DNA from: Neobacillus niacini NBRC 15566
Lineage (GTDB): Bacteria > Bacillota > Bacilli > Bacillales > Cytobacillaceae
DNA length: 64,000 bases
Assembly: GCF_001591505.1 (NCBI RefSeq)
Contig: NZ_BCVA01000003.1
Coordinates: forward strand, 222,531 to 286,530
Direction of reading: 5' to 3'
Part shown: positions 1-8,466 of the stretch, piece by piece
Layout of the letters: each line of letters begins with the position of its first letter
Numbering within the stretch: position 1 is the first letter of the stretch
Notes under the pieces: generated by a model
What the model was told of the DNA's origin: nothing
The model's database searches: none
Seen by the model: only the letters and a program-made list of their open reading frames with translations
Made by a program: the position numbers and the translations under genes

Positions 1-193
1 AGTCTAGTCTGTTATCTTGGTTTTTATAATCATTATTACTCTCATTTACATTTGGTTTACGTTCGTAACGAACAGGACGAAAATTTACATCATTTTCATG
101 ATTTAATGATTCTCTTTTTTCTGTATTACAAGCTGTTAATAATTCTACCGCTAGAAAAGTAATCAAAATAGATATTTTCCATTTTATCTTCAT
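1..193 (-). CDS. YhcN/YlaJ-type sporulation lipoprotein, 3' part outside window
   Basis: Reading right to left, an ATG at 193 opens a frame that stays open to the window edge (64 codons seen). The N-terminus is basic, then hydrophobic, and ends in a lipobox LLTAC with Cys22, so the product should be a lipid-anchored exported protein. After the Cys comes a low-complexity stretch rich in Asn, Asp and Glu with the motif RPVRYER, which resembles the YhcN/YlaJ family of spore cortex/coat-associated lipoproteins. The start is supported by AAGGAG 7 bases upstream. The family call is from composition and a short motif only; the lipoprotein call is firmer. Confidence 0.6.
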   Translation of the reverse strand, partial: MKIKWKISILITFLAVELLTACNTEKRESLNHENDVNFRPVRYERKPNVNESNNDYKNQDNRLD

Positions 194-402
194 ACGACTA
201 CTCCTTGATTTCATTTTATTGGTTTAATTTTACTATGTACATTGATGAATTTTTTAGTCGTAAAGTTAAAATATACAATTTAGGATTCACTCTAGCCATC
301 GAAGCAATAATGGTTCCAAGTCCCCAATATTCACGCCTAATTATTAGGATTTCCAATAGAAAATCTTAGTTAGCATGGATAATTTTGTATTATCAGTATA
401 AG

Positions 403-411
403 TGGTATAAT
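403..411 (+). promoter_or_regulatory. Extended -10 promoter element for the DinB-family gene
   Basis: TGGTATAAT gives a perfect TATAAT with the TGn extension. The -35 region (TTTTGT at 383-388, 17-bp spacer) is poor, as is usual for extended -10 promoters. Predicted transcription start is near 418, about 35 bases before the ATG at 453. The rest of 194-452 shows nothing else that I can support. Confidence 0.55.
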
Positions 412-452
412 ATGGCTAAGGTAATCAAAAATTTAGTAATGGAGGACATACA

Positions 453-956
453 ATGTATACAGCAATCTCTCAATTTATTGATGAATGGAATCAAGAAGCG
501 GCTTCAACACAAAAGGTATTAGACGCTCTAACTGATCAATCACTGCAACAGAAAATTTCACCTGAAGATCGTACATTAGGCTCTATTGCTTGGCACATCG
601 TTGCTAGTACTCCAGGGATGCTAATGGAGTTTGGTGTAACGGTAAAAGGTGTGGAGAATGAATTAAGTGTTCCAACTTCGGCAAGGGAAATAGCAGAGAC
701 GTTCCGAAGCGTTAGTGCAGAAACTAGTGAAGCAATTAGACAACAATGGACAGATGAAAACCTTAGTGAAACTAAAAACGTGTTTGGAAGAGAACTGCAA
801 AAAGCTTCCATGCTTAATATGCTAATCAAGCATATTGTGCATCATCGTGGACAAATGACCGTCCTGATGCGTCAAGCAGGCGTTCAGGTTCCAGGAATAT
901 ATGGTCCATCGAGGGAAGAATGGAGCCAAATGGGGATGGAAGCACCATCTATTTAA
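453..956 (+). CDS. DinB/DfsA family metal-binding protein
   Basis: The 167-residue protein has the length and helical character of the DinB four-helix-bundle superfamily. The family's metal-binding histidine triad is visible as His48 (in AWHIV) and the H-x3-H pair His127/His131 (in KHIVHHRGQ). In Bacillaceae these proteins are often DNA-damage induced or act as metal-dependent thiol transferases such as bacillithiol S-transferases; which of these applies cannot be told from sequence. The start has GGAGG at a good distance. It is a single-gene unit with its own promoter upstream and a strong terminator just after the stop. No SOS box was recognised. Confidence 0.85.
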   Translation: MYTAISQFIDEWNQEAASTQKVLDALTDQSLQQKISPEDRTLGSIAWHIVASTPGMLMEFGVTVKGVENELSVPTSAREIAETFRSVSAETSEAIRQQWTDENLSETKNVFGRELQKASMLNMLIKHIVHHRGQMTVLMRQAGVQVPGIYGPSREEWSQMGMEAPSI

Positions 957-973
957 ACCATTATCCAGAAGTT

Positions 974-1001
974 AAGCACCCATTTTTTGGGTGCTTTTTT
1001 T
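974..1001 (+). terminator. Rho-independent terminator of the DinB-family gene
   Basis: Perfect 9-bp stem AAGCACCCA / TGGGTGCTT with a T-rich 5-base loop, followed by five Ts. The same stem sequence is used again at 13098-13128. Confidence 0.9.
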
Positions 1002-1095
1002 CGGTTCACCAACCAAAAACATATAGCAAATGAAATCCTTATCACCTGTTTTTTGACAAATCTCTCAGACTTTTGATGTATTTTGTAGAATAAAA

Positions 1096-1124
1096 TCGAA
1101 ATTTATTTATTTTGGATGTATAAT
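1096..1124 (+). promoter_or_regulatory. Sigma-A type promoter for the two-gene unit at 1168-2014
   Basis: TCGAAA (1096-1101), a 17-bp spacer and a perfect TATAAT (1119-1124). The transcript would start near 1131, 37 bases before the ATG at 1168. Confidence 0.5.
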
Positions 1125-1167
1125 AGATTCTTGTGTTGGTCTATTAACAAGAAGGAGGTAGATTTCG

Positions 1168-1548
1168 ATGGAATGGACTTTATTCGGATTGTTTCTTCTT
1201 TCCGCATTATTGCTCGTTTTTTCAATAGTTAAGACATACCGTGACTCAAAGCTTGAAAAAAAGCAAATTGATTTAGTACATGTATCCATGATGAAAGAAA
1301 TCAATAGCATTCAAGACTCAATCCGAGATATCGAGCTTGATATAGAAGTTGTAACAAAAGAAGCTGGAATTCAACTTTCTGCAGAAGAGAAGCTTTTTAT
1401 GCGTGAAGTAATAGATTTATATAGACGTAATTACTCGATTGAAAGCATCGCTGAGATGAAAGAAGTACCAGTAACAGAAATTGAACAGCTGCTAACACCT
1501 TATCTGAAAATAAAGGATGAAGGGGGACTAGTTGCCAATGCGAATTAA
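1168..1548 (+). CDS. Small single-pass membrane protein with a C-terminal helical domain
   Basis: The 126-residue product starts with one membrane segment (about residues 4-22, FGLFLLSALLLVFSIV) and continues with a charged, mostly helical cytosolic part, including a coiled-coil-prone stretch at about 30-65. The C-terminal segment (RRNYSIESIAEMKEVPVTEIEQLL) reads like a helix-turn-helix seen in sigma-factor-like or YlxM-like proteins, but I would not call DNA binding from it. AGGAGG precedes the ATG. Its 3' end overlaps the next gene, so the two are translationally coupled and probably work together at the membrane. I do not recognise the family. Confidence 0.7.
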   Translation: MEWTLFGLFLLSALLLVFSIVKTYRDSKLEKKQIDLVHVSMMKEINSIQDSIRDIELDIEVVTKEAGIQLSAEEKLFMREVIDLYRRNYSIESIAEMKEVPVTEIEQLLTPYLKIKDEGGLVANAN

Positions 1549-2014
1549 TTTATTGAGCAGCTTTGCAGCAGGAATTCTTATTGCTACAACGATTTGTGGT
1601 GTGGTTTACTTTACTGATGATTATCCCGATCAAAAAGCATCAGCAAAATCTTCCCAGAAAACTCAACTAACTAAAGCAGAAATGAAGGATCAACTTGAAT
1701 CTGCTGGTTATGTTGTGCAAACAAAAGAAGAGTTAGAAAAGACTTTGCAAGCAGCAAAGGATGTTGAAACGAAGCCTGCAGATAAAGAAGGTAAGGATAA
1801 ACCCGTAACTCAAGTAGTTGTAAATGTAGCAGATGGAATGACAAGTATTGATGTTGCTAATGTTCTTCTTCAAGCTCAATTGATTCCAGATGCTTTCAAA
1901 TTCACTCAAGATATTGAAGCAAGAGGGTTACAAAATGCCCTACGACCAGGTTCATTTACAGTTAATAGTGGAATGTCATACGACCAAATCATTGCAACAA
2001 TTTTTACGAATTAA
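1538..2014 (+). CDS. Membrane-anchored protein with a YceG-like/LysM-type C-terminal domain
   Basis: About 158 residues: an N-terminal membrane anchor or uncleaved signal (about 2-25), a Lys/Glu/Ala-rich linker, and a C-terminal domain (about 95-158) containing VADGMTSIDVANVLLQAQLI and LRPGSFTVNSGMSYDQII. This is the small substrate-side subdomain found at the N-terminus of YceG/MltG endolytic transglycosylases. At this length the catalytic YceG domain is absent, so it is not expected to be a transglycosylase; peptidoglycan binding outside the membrane is the reasonable inference. The start is either TTG 1532 or ATG 1538: the GGGGG ribosome site at 1522-1526 lies 5 or 11 bases away. It overlaps the upstream gene and ends at a clear terminator. 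Confidence 0.7.
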   Translation: MRINLLSSFAAGILIATTICGVVYFTDDYPDQKASAKSSQKTQLTKAEMKDQLESAGYVVQTKEELEKTLQAAKDVETKPADKEGKDKPVTQVVVNVADGMTSIDVANVLLQAQLIPDAFKFTQDIEARGLQNALRPGSFTVNSGMSYDQIIATIFTN

Positions 2015-2025
2015 ATAGCGTATGT

Positions 2026-2058
2026 AAAAGCCGTTCTCTTTTTAGAGGCGGCTTTTCT
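2026..2058 (+). terminator. Rho-independent terminator
   Basis: Stem AAAAGCCG / CGGCTTTT extended inward by CTC/GAG around a T-rich loop; it lies 12 bases after the stop of the YceG-like gene. The 3' arm supplies the T run. Confidence 0.75.
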
Positions 2059-2140
2059 TAATGGAGAAATCTACTAGTATATTCCAATTATGCTCCGGTA
2101 TGATAAAATAAGAATATTATATATTTAGAGGAGTTTTCTG

Positions 2141-3694
2141 ATGGATAAACAATCTTACTTCTATCAATTTATAGAGCCTATTTCTAAAGAACTGGCGTTA
2201 GTTGCACGTGAATTGGAGAATAGTATCTTTACCAGCCCAAGAACAATGCTGACACATGCACGTGTTTTTGTAGAGAATATTTTACAACAGGTGATTCGAG
2301 CAGAGGAATTGCCAGAAGACCCTCGAGCCAATTTAAAAGACCATCTTGATATGCTTAATGACAAAGGATATTTACTTCCTGAGATATGTGATGCGCTCCA
2401 TTTTGTTAGGCAAATTGGAAATCAAGCTGCCCATAATTCAAGAATGTTCCGGTATTCTGAGGCGCTATTGTCTTGGGAGGCATTGTACAAAATAGTTAAA
2501 TGGTATGTCGAGGTATATGGACCAGTAGATATTACCGTTCCGGATTATCAGGATCCATCTCCGATAATGGAAAAAAGATATGATATGTCTGAGCTGGAAA
2601 TTAGACTCAAGTCACTTGAAGAGCTCCTTTCTAATTCGGTAGAAAAGCTTTCTACAGAGTCTGCACTAAAAGAAGCGGCAGTGAGTGTTGAAACGCCTGA
2701 AGCAGCTGTACACACAGTGGAAGAGGGAATTCCAGGTATAACGACGATTCGTACCATTACGTTTAATGGCAGACAAGTAGAAGTTCCGTATTTTCTTAGG
2801 GACGCTTTCCTATTACCACAACGATTTGATAAATCCGAAACCTTTCTGATTCGATTAGGGGCAGAGCAGCAAGCACGAATCATGAGTGAGCTGCCTAAAA
2901 ACCTATTAGGCTTACACAAGCATGTGAAACGTTTTAGCGAAAAGAATGACGAAATTTTCTTTGAAGAATTACGAACCTTTATTGAGGAAGAAAAAATCAG
3001 AAGGAATCTATCGCTTGAACGGCAAGGAGAATTATTTTTCTTTTACAAATCTGACTATATCATAGTCACTGAGGAACTTTCCAAGGTCCAGCTTACCTCC
3101 GCTGAATTCACGGGAATCCCAAGCCTATTAAGACAACTTAATGAAGATCAAATTGAAAGTGTTGGTCAATTGCCGAAGGAACTAGTTATTCTAGCAAAAT
3201 ATGAAAATGTTGGGGTTGGAACAGTAGAGAAGTTATTTGACCAGCTGAAGAAAAAAGCAACTGAAAAAGCCTCCGCCGTCATACCAGAGGTTGAGGAGCA
3301 TAATCGGACTAGTTATAAAAAATGGGATTCCTTGTATATCAATGTAAAGCTCGGTAAAGGAAACACGGTTATTCGTGGTGAAACTGTTCCAGCACTTTGG
3401 AAGGAAGGTTTAAATTGGATTGAAGATCATCATCTTCCTCTTCATGAAATGATAAAAGAGGGAGTTGTTCTCGGTTCCACTGATTCGGGAAAACGCTATG
3501 CCATGGCGCTTGAACCCGTTCATAAAGATAATCGAACTTTTACGCAATTGCATACGTATAAATCGAAACTAACAGGCACCACCTATTACCTTGAAACGAA
3601 AATCAATCCGAAATCTGGACTTGAGACACTTGCTAAGTTACTTACACGGTTAGGGGTAGAAGTTAAGATTCCATTATTAGAGAGTAATGATTAA
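2141..3694 (+). CDS. Large DUF4145-domain protein of unknown function
   Basis: The 517-residue soluble protein has an N-terminal domain (about 10-135) with ARVFVENILQQ and the signature LHFVRQIGNQAAHN, which is the DUF4145 motif. That domain is also found at the N-terminus of type I restriction HsdR subunits and in stand-alone proteins. A predicted linker with coiled-coil character follows (about 150-195). The C-terminal part (about 205-517) is one I do not recognise; it ends with a region about 390-510 rich in beta-strand patterns. No helicase or nuclease motifs are seen, and no hsdM/hsdS genes are nearby, so this is not an HsdR. GAGGAG precedes the ATG; it is a single-gene unit with a terminator downstream. 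Confidence 0.75.
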   Translation: MDKQSYFYQFIEPISKELALVARELENSIFTSPRTMLTHARVFVENILQQVIRAEELPEDPRANLKDHLDMLNDKGYLLPEICDALHFVRQIGNQAAHNSRMFRYSEALLSWEALYKIVKWYVEVYGPVDITVPDYQDPSPIMEKRYDMSELEIRLKSLEELLSNSVEKLSTESALKEAAVSVETPEAAVHTVEEGIPGITTIRTITFNGRQVEVPYFLRDAFLLPQRFDKSETFLIRLGAEQQARIMSELPKNLLGLHKHVKRFSEKNDEIFFEELRTFIEEEKIRRNLSLERQGELFFFYKSDYIIVTEELSKVQLTSAEFTGIPSLLRQLNEDQIESVGQLPKELVILAKYENVGVGTVEKLFDQLKKKATEKASAVIPEVEEHNRTSYKKWDSLYINVKLGKGNTVIRGETVPALWKEGLNWIEDHHLPLHEMIKEGVVLGSTDSGKRYAMALEPVHKDNRTFTQLHTYKSKLTGTTYYLETKINPKSGLETLAKLLTRLGVEVKIPLLESND

Positions 3695-3704
3695 AAACGT
3701 TTCT

Positions 3705-3747
3705 AACACCGACATTTGTTTAAAGACGTCGGTGTTATTTTCATTTT
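3705..3747 (+). terminator. Rho-independent terminator of the DUF4145 gene
   Basis: Perfect 9-bp stem AACACCGAC / GTCGGTGTT (3705-3713, 3728-3736) followed by an interrupted T tract. Confidence 0.8.
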
Positions 3748-3824
3748 GGCAGGCTCTATTCTCAAGTATTGTTGCCTTTTGAAAGTATATACCATTGATT
3801 GAACATTATTTCCACTGAGAATAA

Positions 3825-3850
3825 GTTAAAATCGGCTTTAAGATTTTAAC
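3825..3850. promoter_or_regulatory. Perfect 9-bp inverted repeat upstream of the flippase gene (possible operator)
   Basis: GTTAAAATC and GATTTTAAC are separated by 8 bp. There is no T tract, so it is unlikely to be a terminator. It lies 64 bp upstream of a TATAAT (3914-3919) that may be the -10 of the flippase gene. A one-mismatch Spo0A box (TGTGTCGAA, 3938-3946) follows. The binding protein is unknown. Confidence 0.4.
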
Positions 3851-3988
3851 AACAATGTTCTCGAAAACCAACTTTTTGTAAAAATAATTATATCCATAAT
3901 AAACCATAGGATTTATAATAAAATGGAATAAATTTAGTGTGTCGAAATAAATTTAGGAAGATATTCTAATTAGAAGGTGTTGGAGAGA

Positions 3989-5332
3989 ATGAAAAAAACA
4001 AAAGAAGAACTGAATATGAAATCCTTGTTCATTTTCTTTATTCCTTTAGGTTTATCTGCGAGTCTGGTAACGATATCCCATATCATTATCAACAGTACAT
4101 TGGTTAGAGCAGATAATTCTGAGTTTATTTTGGCTAGTTATGCGATTGCGATGAGTTTATTTGGAATTACGGAACGGCTGGGAAATTTACTTCGACAAAC
4201 TTGTTCCTCGTTGGTAAGAGACAAAGGCTCGTATAAATTAATGTCCCATTTTTCCTTTTATCTCATCGGGAGTTTAATGTTGGTTGCATTTGCAGTTGCG
4301 TATACTCCGGCTGGAGATTTTATTTTTGCAAAAGTCTTTGGAGCTAAAGAGACTATGGTGGATGATATAAAGGCTATTTACCAAGTTCTTATATTCGTTA
4401 CAATTTTTTCTGCACTCCGTTGTCTAGCCCAGGGTGTCATCATTTATAATAGACAAACAAAATGGTTAACAATTGGTATGGTCATAAGACTTGCTGCCAT
4501 GTATTTGCTGTCTTTATACTTCATGAACATTGGTCATATTACAGGAGTATCCGGTGCGATGATTTTTTTAACAGGGATGATCGTTGAATGTATCATTAGC
4601 TTCATAGAAGCAAGGACCTTAGTTCGTAAAATGCCTGCTAAACATGAACTAAAAATAGAGTCAAAGAAAAGTATATTTAAATTTTATAGTCCGCTTATGT
4701 TATCTTCTGTAATTGTCGTCATGATTGGACCAGCCATCAATATTGCTTTGGGTAAAACCGTTAATATTGAACTGGCGATTGCAAGTTATGCGATTGCCCT
4801 TAGTGTGACACAATTGATTTTAAGTTTTTTCTCCTATATCCATCAAATTGTGATCAATTTTTATGGAGAACAAAATGCGCTTGTAAAAAAGTTCTTACTG
4901 GTTATCGGCTTTGTCCCGTGTATATTGGTTGCAATTTTAGCGTATACTCCGCTTGGAGGATTATTTTTTGAACATGTAATCGGGGTCAATGGCAGGTTGT
5001 TAGATGCAAGCATTCAAGTATTCAAAGTTACGATGCTAATGGCACTTGTGTTTCCCTTTGTAGATTATTTTAACGGTTTATTAATGGTGTATAAACGAAC
5101 AAAGGTAACCATTTTTTCACAGTCTGCTAATTTTGTAGTTACATTGATTTCTTTAGTCATTGGCGTGAATTTTGCTGCACAATGGAATGGTGTCATCGGT
5201 GCTATGGGCCTCTCGCTGGGATTATTAGCTGAATTAATCGTTGTAAGCATCTTCGTTCAAGCATATGAACGCAAAGAAGGTGTTGCTATGTTTCAACTAA
5301 GGGGTCTTTTGAAAGCAGGAAAAAACCGTTAA
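3989..5332 (+). CDS. MATE/MOP-superfamily multidrug or lipid-linked substrate exporter
   Basis: The 447-residue protein is almost wholly hydrophobic with about 12 membrane segments arranged as two halves with similar patterns. Its length and overall character fit the MOP exporter superfamily (MATE drug/Na+ antiporters, polysaccharide flippases), and Bacillus relatives are usually named MatE-like. No substrate can be inferred from the sequence. The frame opens upstream at a GTG (3977), but the ATG at 3989 has AAGGTG 9 bases before it and is the better start. A QueC-like enzyme follows in the same direction after a terminator, so co-transcription is not assured. Confidence 0.65.
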   Translation: MKKTKEELNMKSLFIFFIPLGLSASLVTISHIIINSTLVRADNSEFILASYAIAMSLFGITERLGNLLRQTCSSLVRDKGSYKLMSHFSFYLIGSLMLVAFAVAYTPAGDFIFAKVFGAKETMVDDIKAIYQVLIFVTIFSALRCLAQGVIIYNRQTKWLTIGMVIRLAAMYLLSLYFMNIGHITGVSGAMIFLTGMIVECIISFIEARTLVRKMPAKHELKIESKKSIFKFYSPLMLSSVIVVMIGPAINIALGKTVNIELAIASYAIALSVTQLILSFFSYIHQIVINFYGEQNALVKKFLLVIGFVPCILVAILAYTPLGGLFFEHVIGVNGRLLDASIQVFKVTMLMALVFPFVDYFNGLLMVYKRTKVTIFSQSANFVVTLISLVIGVNFAAQWNGVIGAMGLSLGLLAELIVVSIFVQAYERKEGVAMFQLRGLLKAGKNR

Positions 5333-5353
5333 TGTTTATGCCTCTGGAATAGT

Positions 5354-5391
5354 AAACCACCAAATCAGTTGGTGGTTTTCTTTATTTTTTT
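5354..5391 (+). terminator. Rho-independent terminator of the flippase gene
   Basis: Perfect 10-bp stem AAACCACCAA / TTGGTGGTTT with a 5-base loop and a T-rich tail. Confidence 0.9.
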
Positions 5392-5472
5392 ATTAAAATG
5401 TGGGTTTGTCCAATGCATGAGAATTCTTTTTCACATAGTATAGTAGGTAATTAAATTATGGCGGTGACTAGT

Positions 5473-6567
5473 ATGCTTACGATATACCAACCGGAAAAAG
5501 TAAACCTGAATGGGAAAGTGCGATTGCAAGCTAGATTTGATGATGAGGGAATTGAGAATATCCTTTGGTATGAGACTAATGAGACATACGGAACGTATAT
5601 GACTACGGAGCGAGTCGATGCATTTTTGGTTGGTCTGCTATGGCTTGCAATAAGAAAAGGACAAAATATTCTAGTAAAAGGTGCTGTCTCGGAAAAATTG
5701 TTTTATGCATTAAATCACCATTTACTTCCGTTAATTGCTCAAATCTATCGATATAAAAAGATTCGAGTGCTATGCGATAATCTTCAGTCAACACCTTTAC
5801 CTAATGAGGGAGCAGTTGGTACAGGGTTATCCTGCGGAATTGATTCCTTATCTACTGTCTACGAGCATTTGGGCGGGGTTGTTCCACCAAATTATCAAAT
5901 TACTCATTTTACCTTTTTTAATACAGGTTCAAACCAAATGATGGGAAGCCGTAAGTGGCAAGATAAGATTTATCAAGACAGGGTAGCATGGGCTTCCGCA
6001 TGTGCTAAAGAGCTAGGAAAAGAAATGATCGTAGTAGACAGCAATTTAAACGATATCTTAAAGATGAGCTTTGTTAGAACCCATACATTACGAAATGTGT
6101 CGGCGCTGTTAGTATTCCAAAAGTTGTTTCATGTTTATTACTATTCTGCTGGTTATCAAACTATTAATGCCAAATTTAATTCGGATTCCGCATCCTATGA
6201 CTTTCTTAGCCTGCCTTTGTTATCTACAGAAAACGTAACTTTCTATTCAGCAGGGAGTAATTATTCACGAGTGCGGAAAACACAAATGGTTTCAGAATTT
6301 GAACTCTCCTACAAATATTTAAATGTTTGTCTTGTCAGAATTAAGAATTGCGGCAGATGTCTAAAATGTAAGAGAACCTTATTGACATTGGACGTTCTCG
6401 GATCGATTGATAAATATAAGAATGTTTTTAACCTCGAGGCTTTTTACAAAATTAAAGATTCTTATATAAAAGAGGTTATTGAAGGTAGAAACAGAGATAT
6501 CTTGTTTAGAGATATTTACGATGAAATGGTGCGTAGAAACTATTTAAAGAAACAGAACGGATCTTGA
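5473..6567 (+). CDS. QueC-like PP-loop ATP pyrophosphatase with a zinc-type Cys cluster, substrate unknown
   Basis: About 364 residues. A nucleotide-binding PP-loop variant is visible near residue 122 (GLSCGIDSLST, matching the SGGxDS pattern with Cys for the first Gly). Near residue 290-305 there is a cluster C-x6-C-x2-C-x2-C (in NCGRCLKCKRT), very like the zinc site of QueC. QueC makes 7-cyano-7-deazaguanine, but it is only about 220 residues; this protein has an added N-terminal domain of about 110 residues and no queDEF neighbours, so a different substrate is likely. The frame extends to ATG 5458, yet ATG 5473 is preceded by GGCGGTGA 5 bases away and is the preferred start. Codon use matches its surroundings. 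Confidence 0.65.
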   Translation: MLTIYQPEKVNLNGKVRLQARFDDEGIENILWYETNETYGTYMTTERVDAFLVGLLWLAIRKGQNILVKGAVSEKLFYALNHHLLPLIAQIYRYKKIRVLCDNLQSTPLPNEGAVGTGLSCGIDSLSTVYEHLGGVVPPNYQITHFTFFNTGSNQMMGSRKWQDKIYQDRVAWASACAKELGKEMIVVDSNLNDILKMSFVRTHTLRNVSALLVFQKLFHVYYYSAGYQTINAKFNSDSASYDFLSLPLLSTENVTFYSAGSNYSRVRKTQMVSEFELSYKYLNVCLVRIKNCGRCLKCKRTLLTLDVLGSIDKYKNVFNLEAFYKIKDSYIKEVIEGRNRDILFRDIYDEMVRRNYLKKQNGS

Positions 6568-6576
6568 TATAAAAAT

Positions 6577-6610
6577 GGACCTCATGACTAGCTCATGAGG
6601 CCGTTTTTTC
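6577..6610 (+). terminator. Rho-independent terminator of the QueC-like gene
   Basis: Stem CCTCATGA / TCATGAGG with a 5-base loop, then CCG and six Ts. It separates two convergent genes. Confidence 0.85.
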
Positions 6611-6620
6611 CTATACAAAA

Positions 6621-7448
6621 TTAAAAATTAAAGTTATCAGGATCAGCACCGAATCGTTTGTTTTCGTTTAGGGAGTTAATCTTTTGAATATCACTTTCGG
6701 TTAATGCAAAATCAAAGATATTTGCATTTTCGATAATACGGAACTCTTTAACTGACTTTGGAATGGTGACAATTTGGTTTTGAATATCCCAGCGCAGGAT
6801 GACTTGAGCGGTTGTTTTGTTGTGCTGTGCCGCGATTTCTTGTAAAACTGGATGTTCAAGAAGTCTGCCTTGACCAAGTGGAGCCCAGGCCTCAATTTGG
6901 ATTTCTTGTTTTCTGCAATAGTCACGAAGTTCAGTTTGTGCTAAAAGCGGATGTAATTCCACCTGATTTACCATCGGTTTGATCTCAGCAACAGATAGTA
7001 AATCTTCTAGATGATGAATTTGGAAATTGCTAACACCAATTGCACAAACACGGCCCTCTTTATAAAGTTGTTCAAGAACTTTCCAGGTTTGTTTGTATTT
7101 TTCTTTTACTGGCCAGTGTATTAAATATAGATCAACATAATCCAGTCCAAGTTTTTGCAGGCTAGTTTCAAATGCTTCTAATACTGAATCATTGCGCTGG
7201 TCTTCATTCCACACTTTAGTAGTAATAAATAACTCTTCACGGGGAACACCGGATTCCTTTATCGCTTGACCTACACTTTCTTCATTTTGATAAAGAGCTG
7301 CGGTATCAATGCTTCTGTAACCAGCTTTCATTGCAGCCATTACAGATTGAAGTGCTTCTTCCCCTTCCTGAACCTTATAAACACCTAGGCCAAACCAGGG
7401 CATTTTGACTCCATTAAGTAGTGTGGTAGTATCCTGTAAACTAGTCAA
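6621..7448 (-). CDS. Aldo/keto reductase (YvgN-like glyoxal/methylglyoxal reductase type)
   Basis: The 275-residue (alpha/beta)8 enzyme carries the complete AKR catalytic tetrad: Asp48, Tyr53, Lys78 and His111 (in YLIHWP). The NADPH-binding end is visible in VTIPKSVK. Length and motifs fit the AKR5G-type reductases of Bacillus (YvgN, YtbE) that reduce methylglyoxal and other reactive aldehydes in the cytosol. The physiological substrate is not fixed by the sequence. A purine-rich GGAGG lies before the ATG, and the gene stands alone between convergent and co-directional neighbours. Confidence 0.9.
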   Translation of the reverse strand: MTSLQDTTTLLNGVKMPWFGLGVYKVQEGEEALQSVMAAMKAGYRSIDTAALYQNEESVGQAIKESGVPREELFITTKVWNEDQRNDSVLEAFETSLQKLGLDYVDLYLIHWPVKEKYKQTWKVLEQLYKEGRVCAIGVSNFQIHHLEDLLSVAEIKPMVNQVELHPLLAQTELRDYCRKQEIQIEAWAPLGQGRLLEHPVLQEIAAQHNKTTAQVILRWDIQNQIVTIPKSVKEFRIIENANIFDFALTESDIQKINSLNENKRFGADPDNFNF

Positions 7449-7526
7449 GTGATCTCCTCCTTAGATTCATAGTAATACCAAATATTAGTATAATCTGTTC
7501 TGCTAGATAGTGGCAATTGATAGAAC

Positions 7527-8351
7527 CTAAAAATCGCTATTGATATTTTTATTAATAATTTCCCTAATATAGTAAGATGGAATCGCAACTCCTACAATTT
7601 CTTTCGTCTCTATCTCCGGGTCCTGCAAGGTTGCAAAGATAATACCAATGACTTCTCCATTTTCATTTAATACCGGGCTGCCGCTGTTTCCTTGGTAAAT
7701 AGGTGCTTCAATCATCATAACGGGGACCTGCCAGTCGGTTAACTGTACTTTACCAACCAATGTGCCTTTATTGGCTATTTGGGTAAAAGCTAATGGGTTT
7801 CCAATAAAAATGATTTCCTTACCAACCCAGCTTTCCCAATCCTTGTCGGTAGCAAGATGAAGAAAAGGGAGGTTTTCTGCGTAAATTTCTATAATCGCAA
7901 CATCTATTTCTGGGTGTTTCGCGATTACTTTACCTGCATATGACCTACCCGATTTAAAATGGACATTTACTCTATTCGTACGTTCAACCACATGTTCATT
8001 CGTGACTATTAATCCAGTAGGAGTAACTGTAAAGCCCGTTCCTTTCACTCCATTCCATTCAATCGTTACAACCGACTTTTTGTATTCCTTCACGTCAGGC
8101 TGCTTTGATAATTGATTTGACACTTTAACAAAGTTAATCGCAGGGAGGTTGAAAATGTTAATCCACACTTCTAGTCCGCTGATCAAAAGTGCCAGTACGA
8201 GCAGGGAACTAACGATTTTAACCATGAATTTTTTCCGCTTTTTCTTTTGAAGTTTCTCTATTTCCCATTCCTGTTTATCATCGGGATTAAAAAAAGTCTC
8301 CCAGTCAAAATTGTCTTCTGTATGCTGTGGATCCTTATTTTCGTTATCCAT
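7527..8351 (-). CDS. Membrane-anchored trypsin-like serine protease (HtrA-like, no PDZ)
   Basis: 274 residues. A charged cytosolic N-terminus (1-42) is followed by a membrane segment (about 43-66) and an extracytoplasmic protease domain. The catalytic triad is complete: His120 (TNEHVV), Asp150 (EIDVAII) and Ser223 (GNSGSPV). HtrA/DegP proteins carry one or two PDZ domains after the protease domain, but this one stops at about residue 270 with no room for PDZ. It is therefore a short S1C-type protease, probably in cell-envelope quality control or specific processing. The ATG has AGAGGGG nearby. Confidence 0.85.
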   Translation of the reverse strand: MDNENKDPQHTEDNFDWETFFNPDDKQEWEIEKLQKKKRKKFMVKIVSSLLVLALLISGLEVWINIFNLPAINFVKVSNQLSKQPDVKEYKKSVVTIEWNGVKGTGFTVTPTGLIVTNEHVVERTNRVNVHFKSGRSYAGKVIAKHPEIDVAIIEIYAENLPFLHLATDKDWESWVGKEIIFIGNPLAFTQIANKGTLVGKVQLTDWQVPVMMIEAPIYQGNSGSPVLNENGEVIGIIFATLQDPEIETKEIVGVAIPSYYIREIINKNINSDF

Positions 8352-8466
8352 GTTTACCCCTCTTTACAAAATTTTCTATATTCTCTATTATATCGAAAAA
8401 CGAATCATTATTAATCAACTAAAATTTCATGATAGAATTTAATAAAAAGGAGAGAGGACTTACGGG

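Noticed and set aside
2141..3694. DUF4145 protein as an HsdR restriction subunit
   Set aside because: No helicase or nuclease motifs, half the usual length, and no hsdM/hsdS genes nearby.
5458..5472. Upstream ATG as start of the QueC-like gene
   Set aside because: Its upstream region has only a weak TAGGT, while the GGCGGTGA between it and the ATG at 5473 is a strong ribosome site for the latter.
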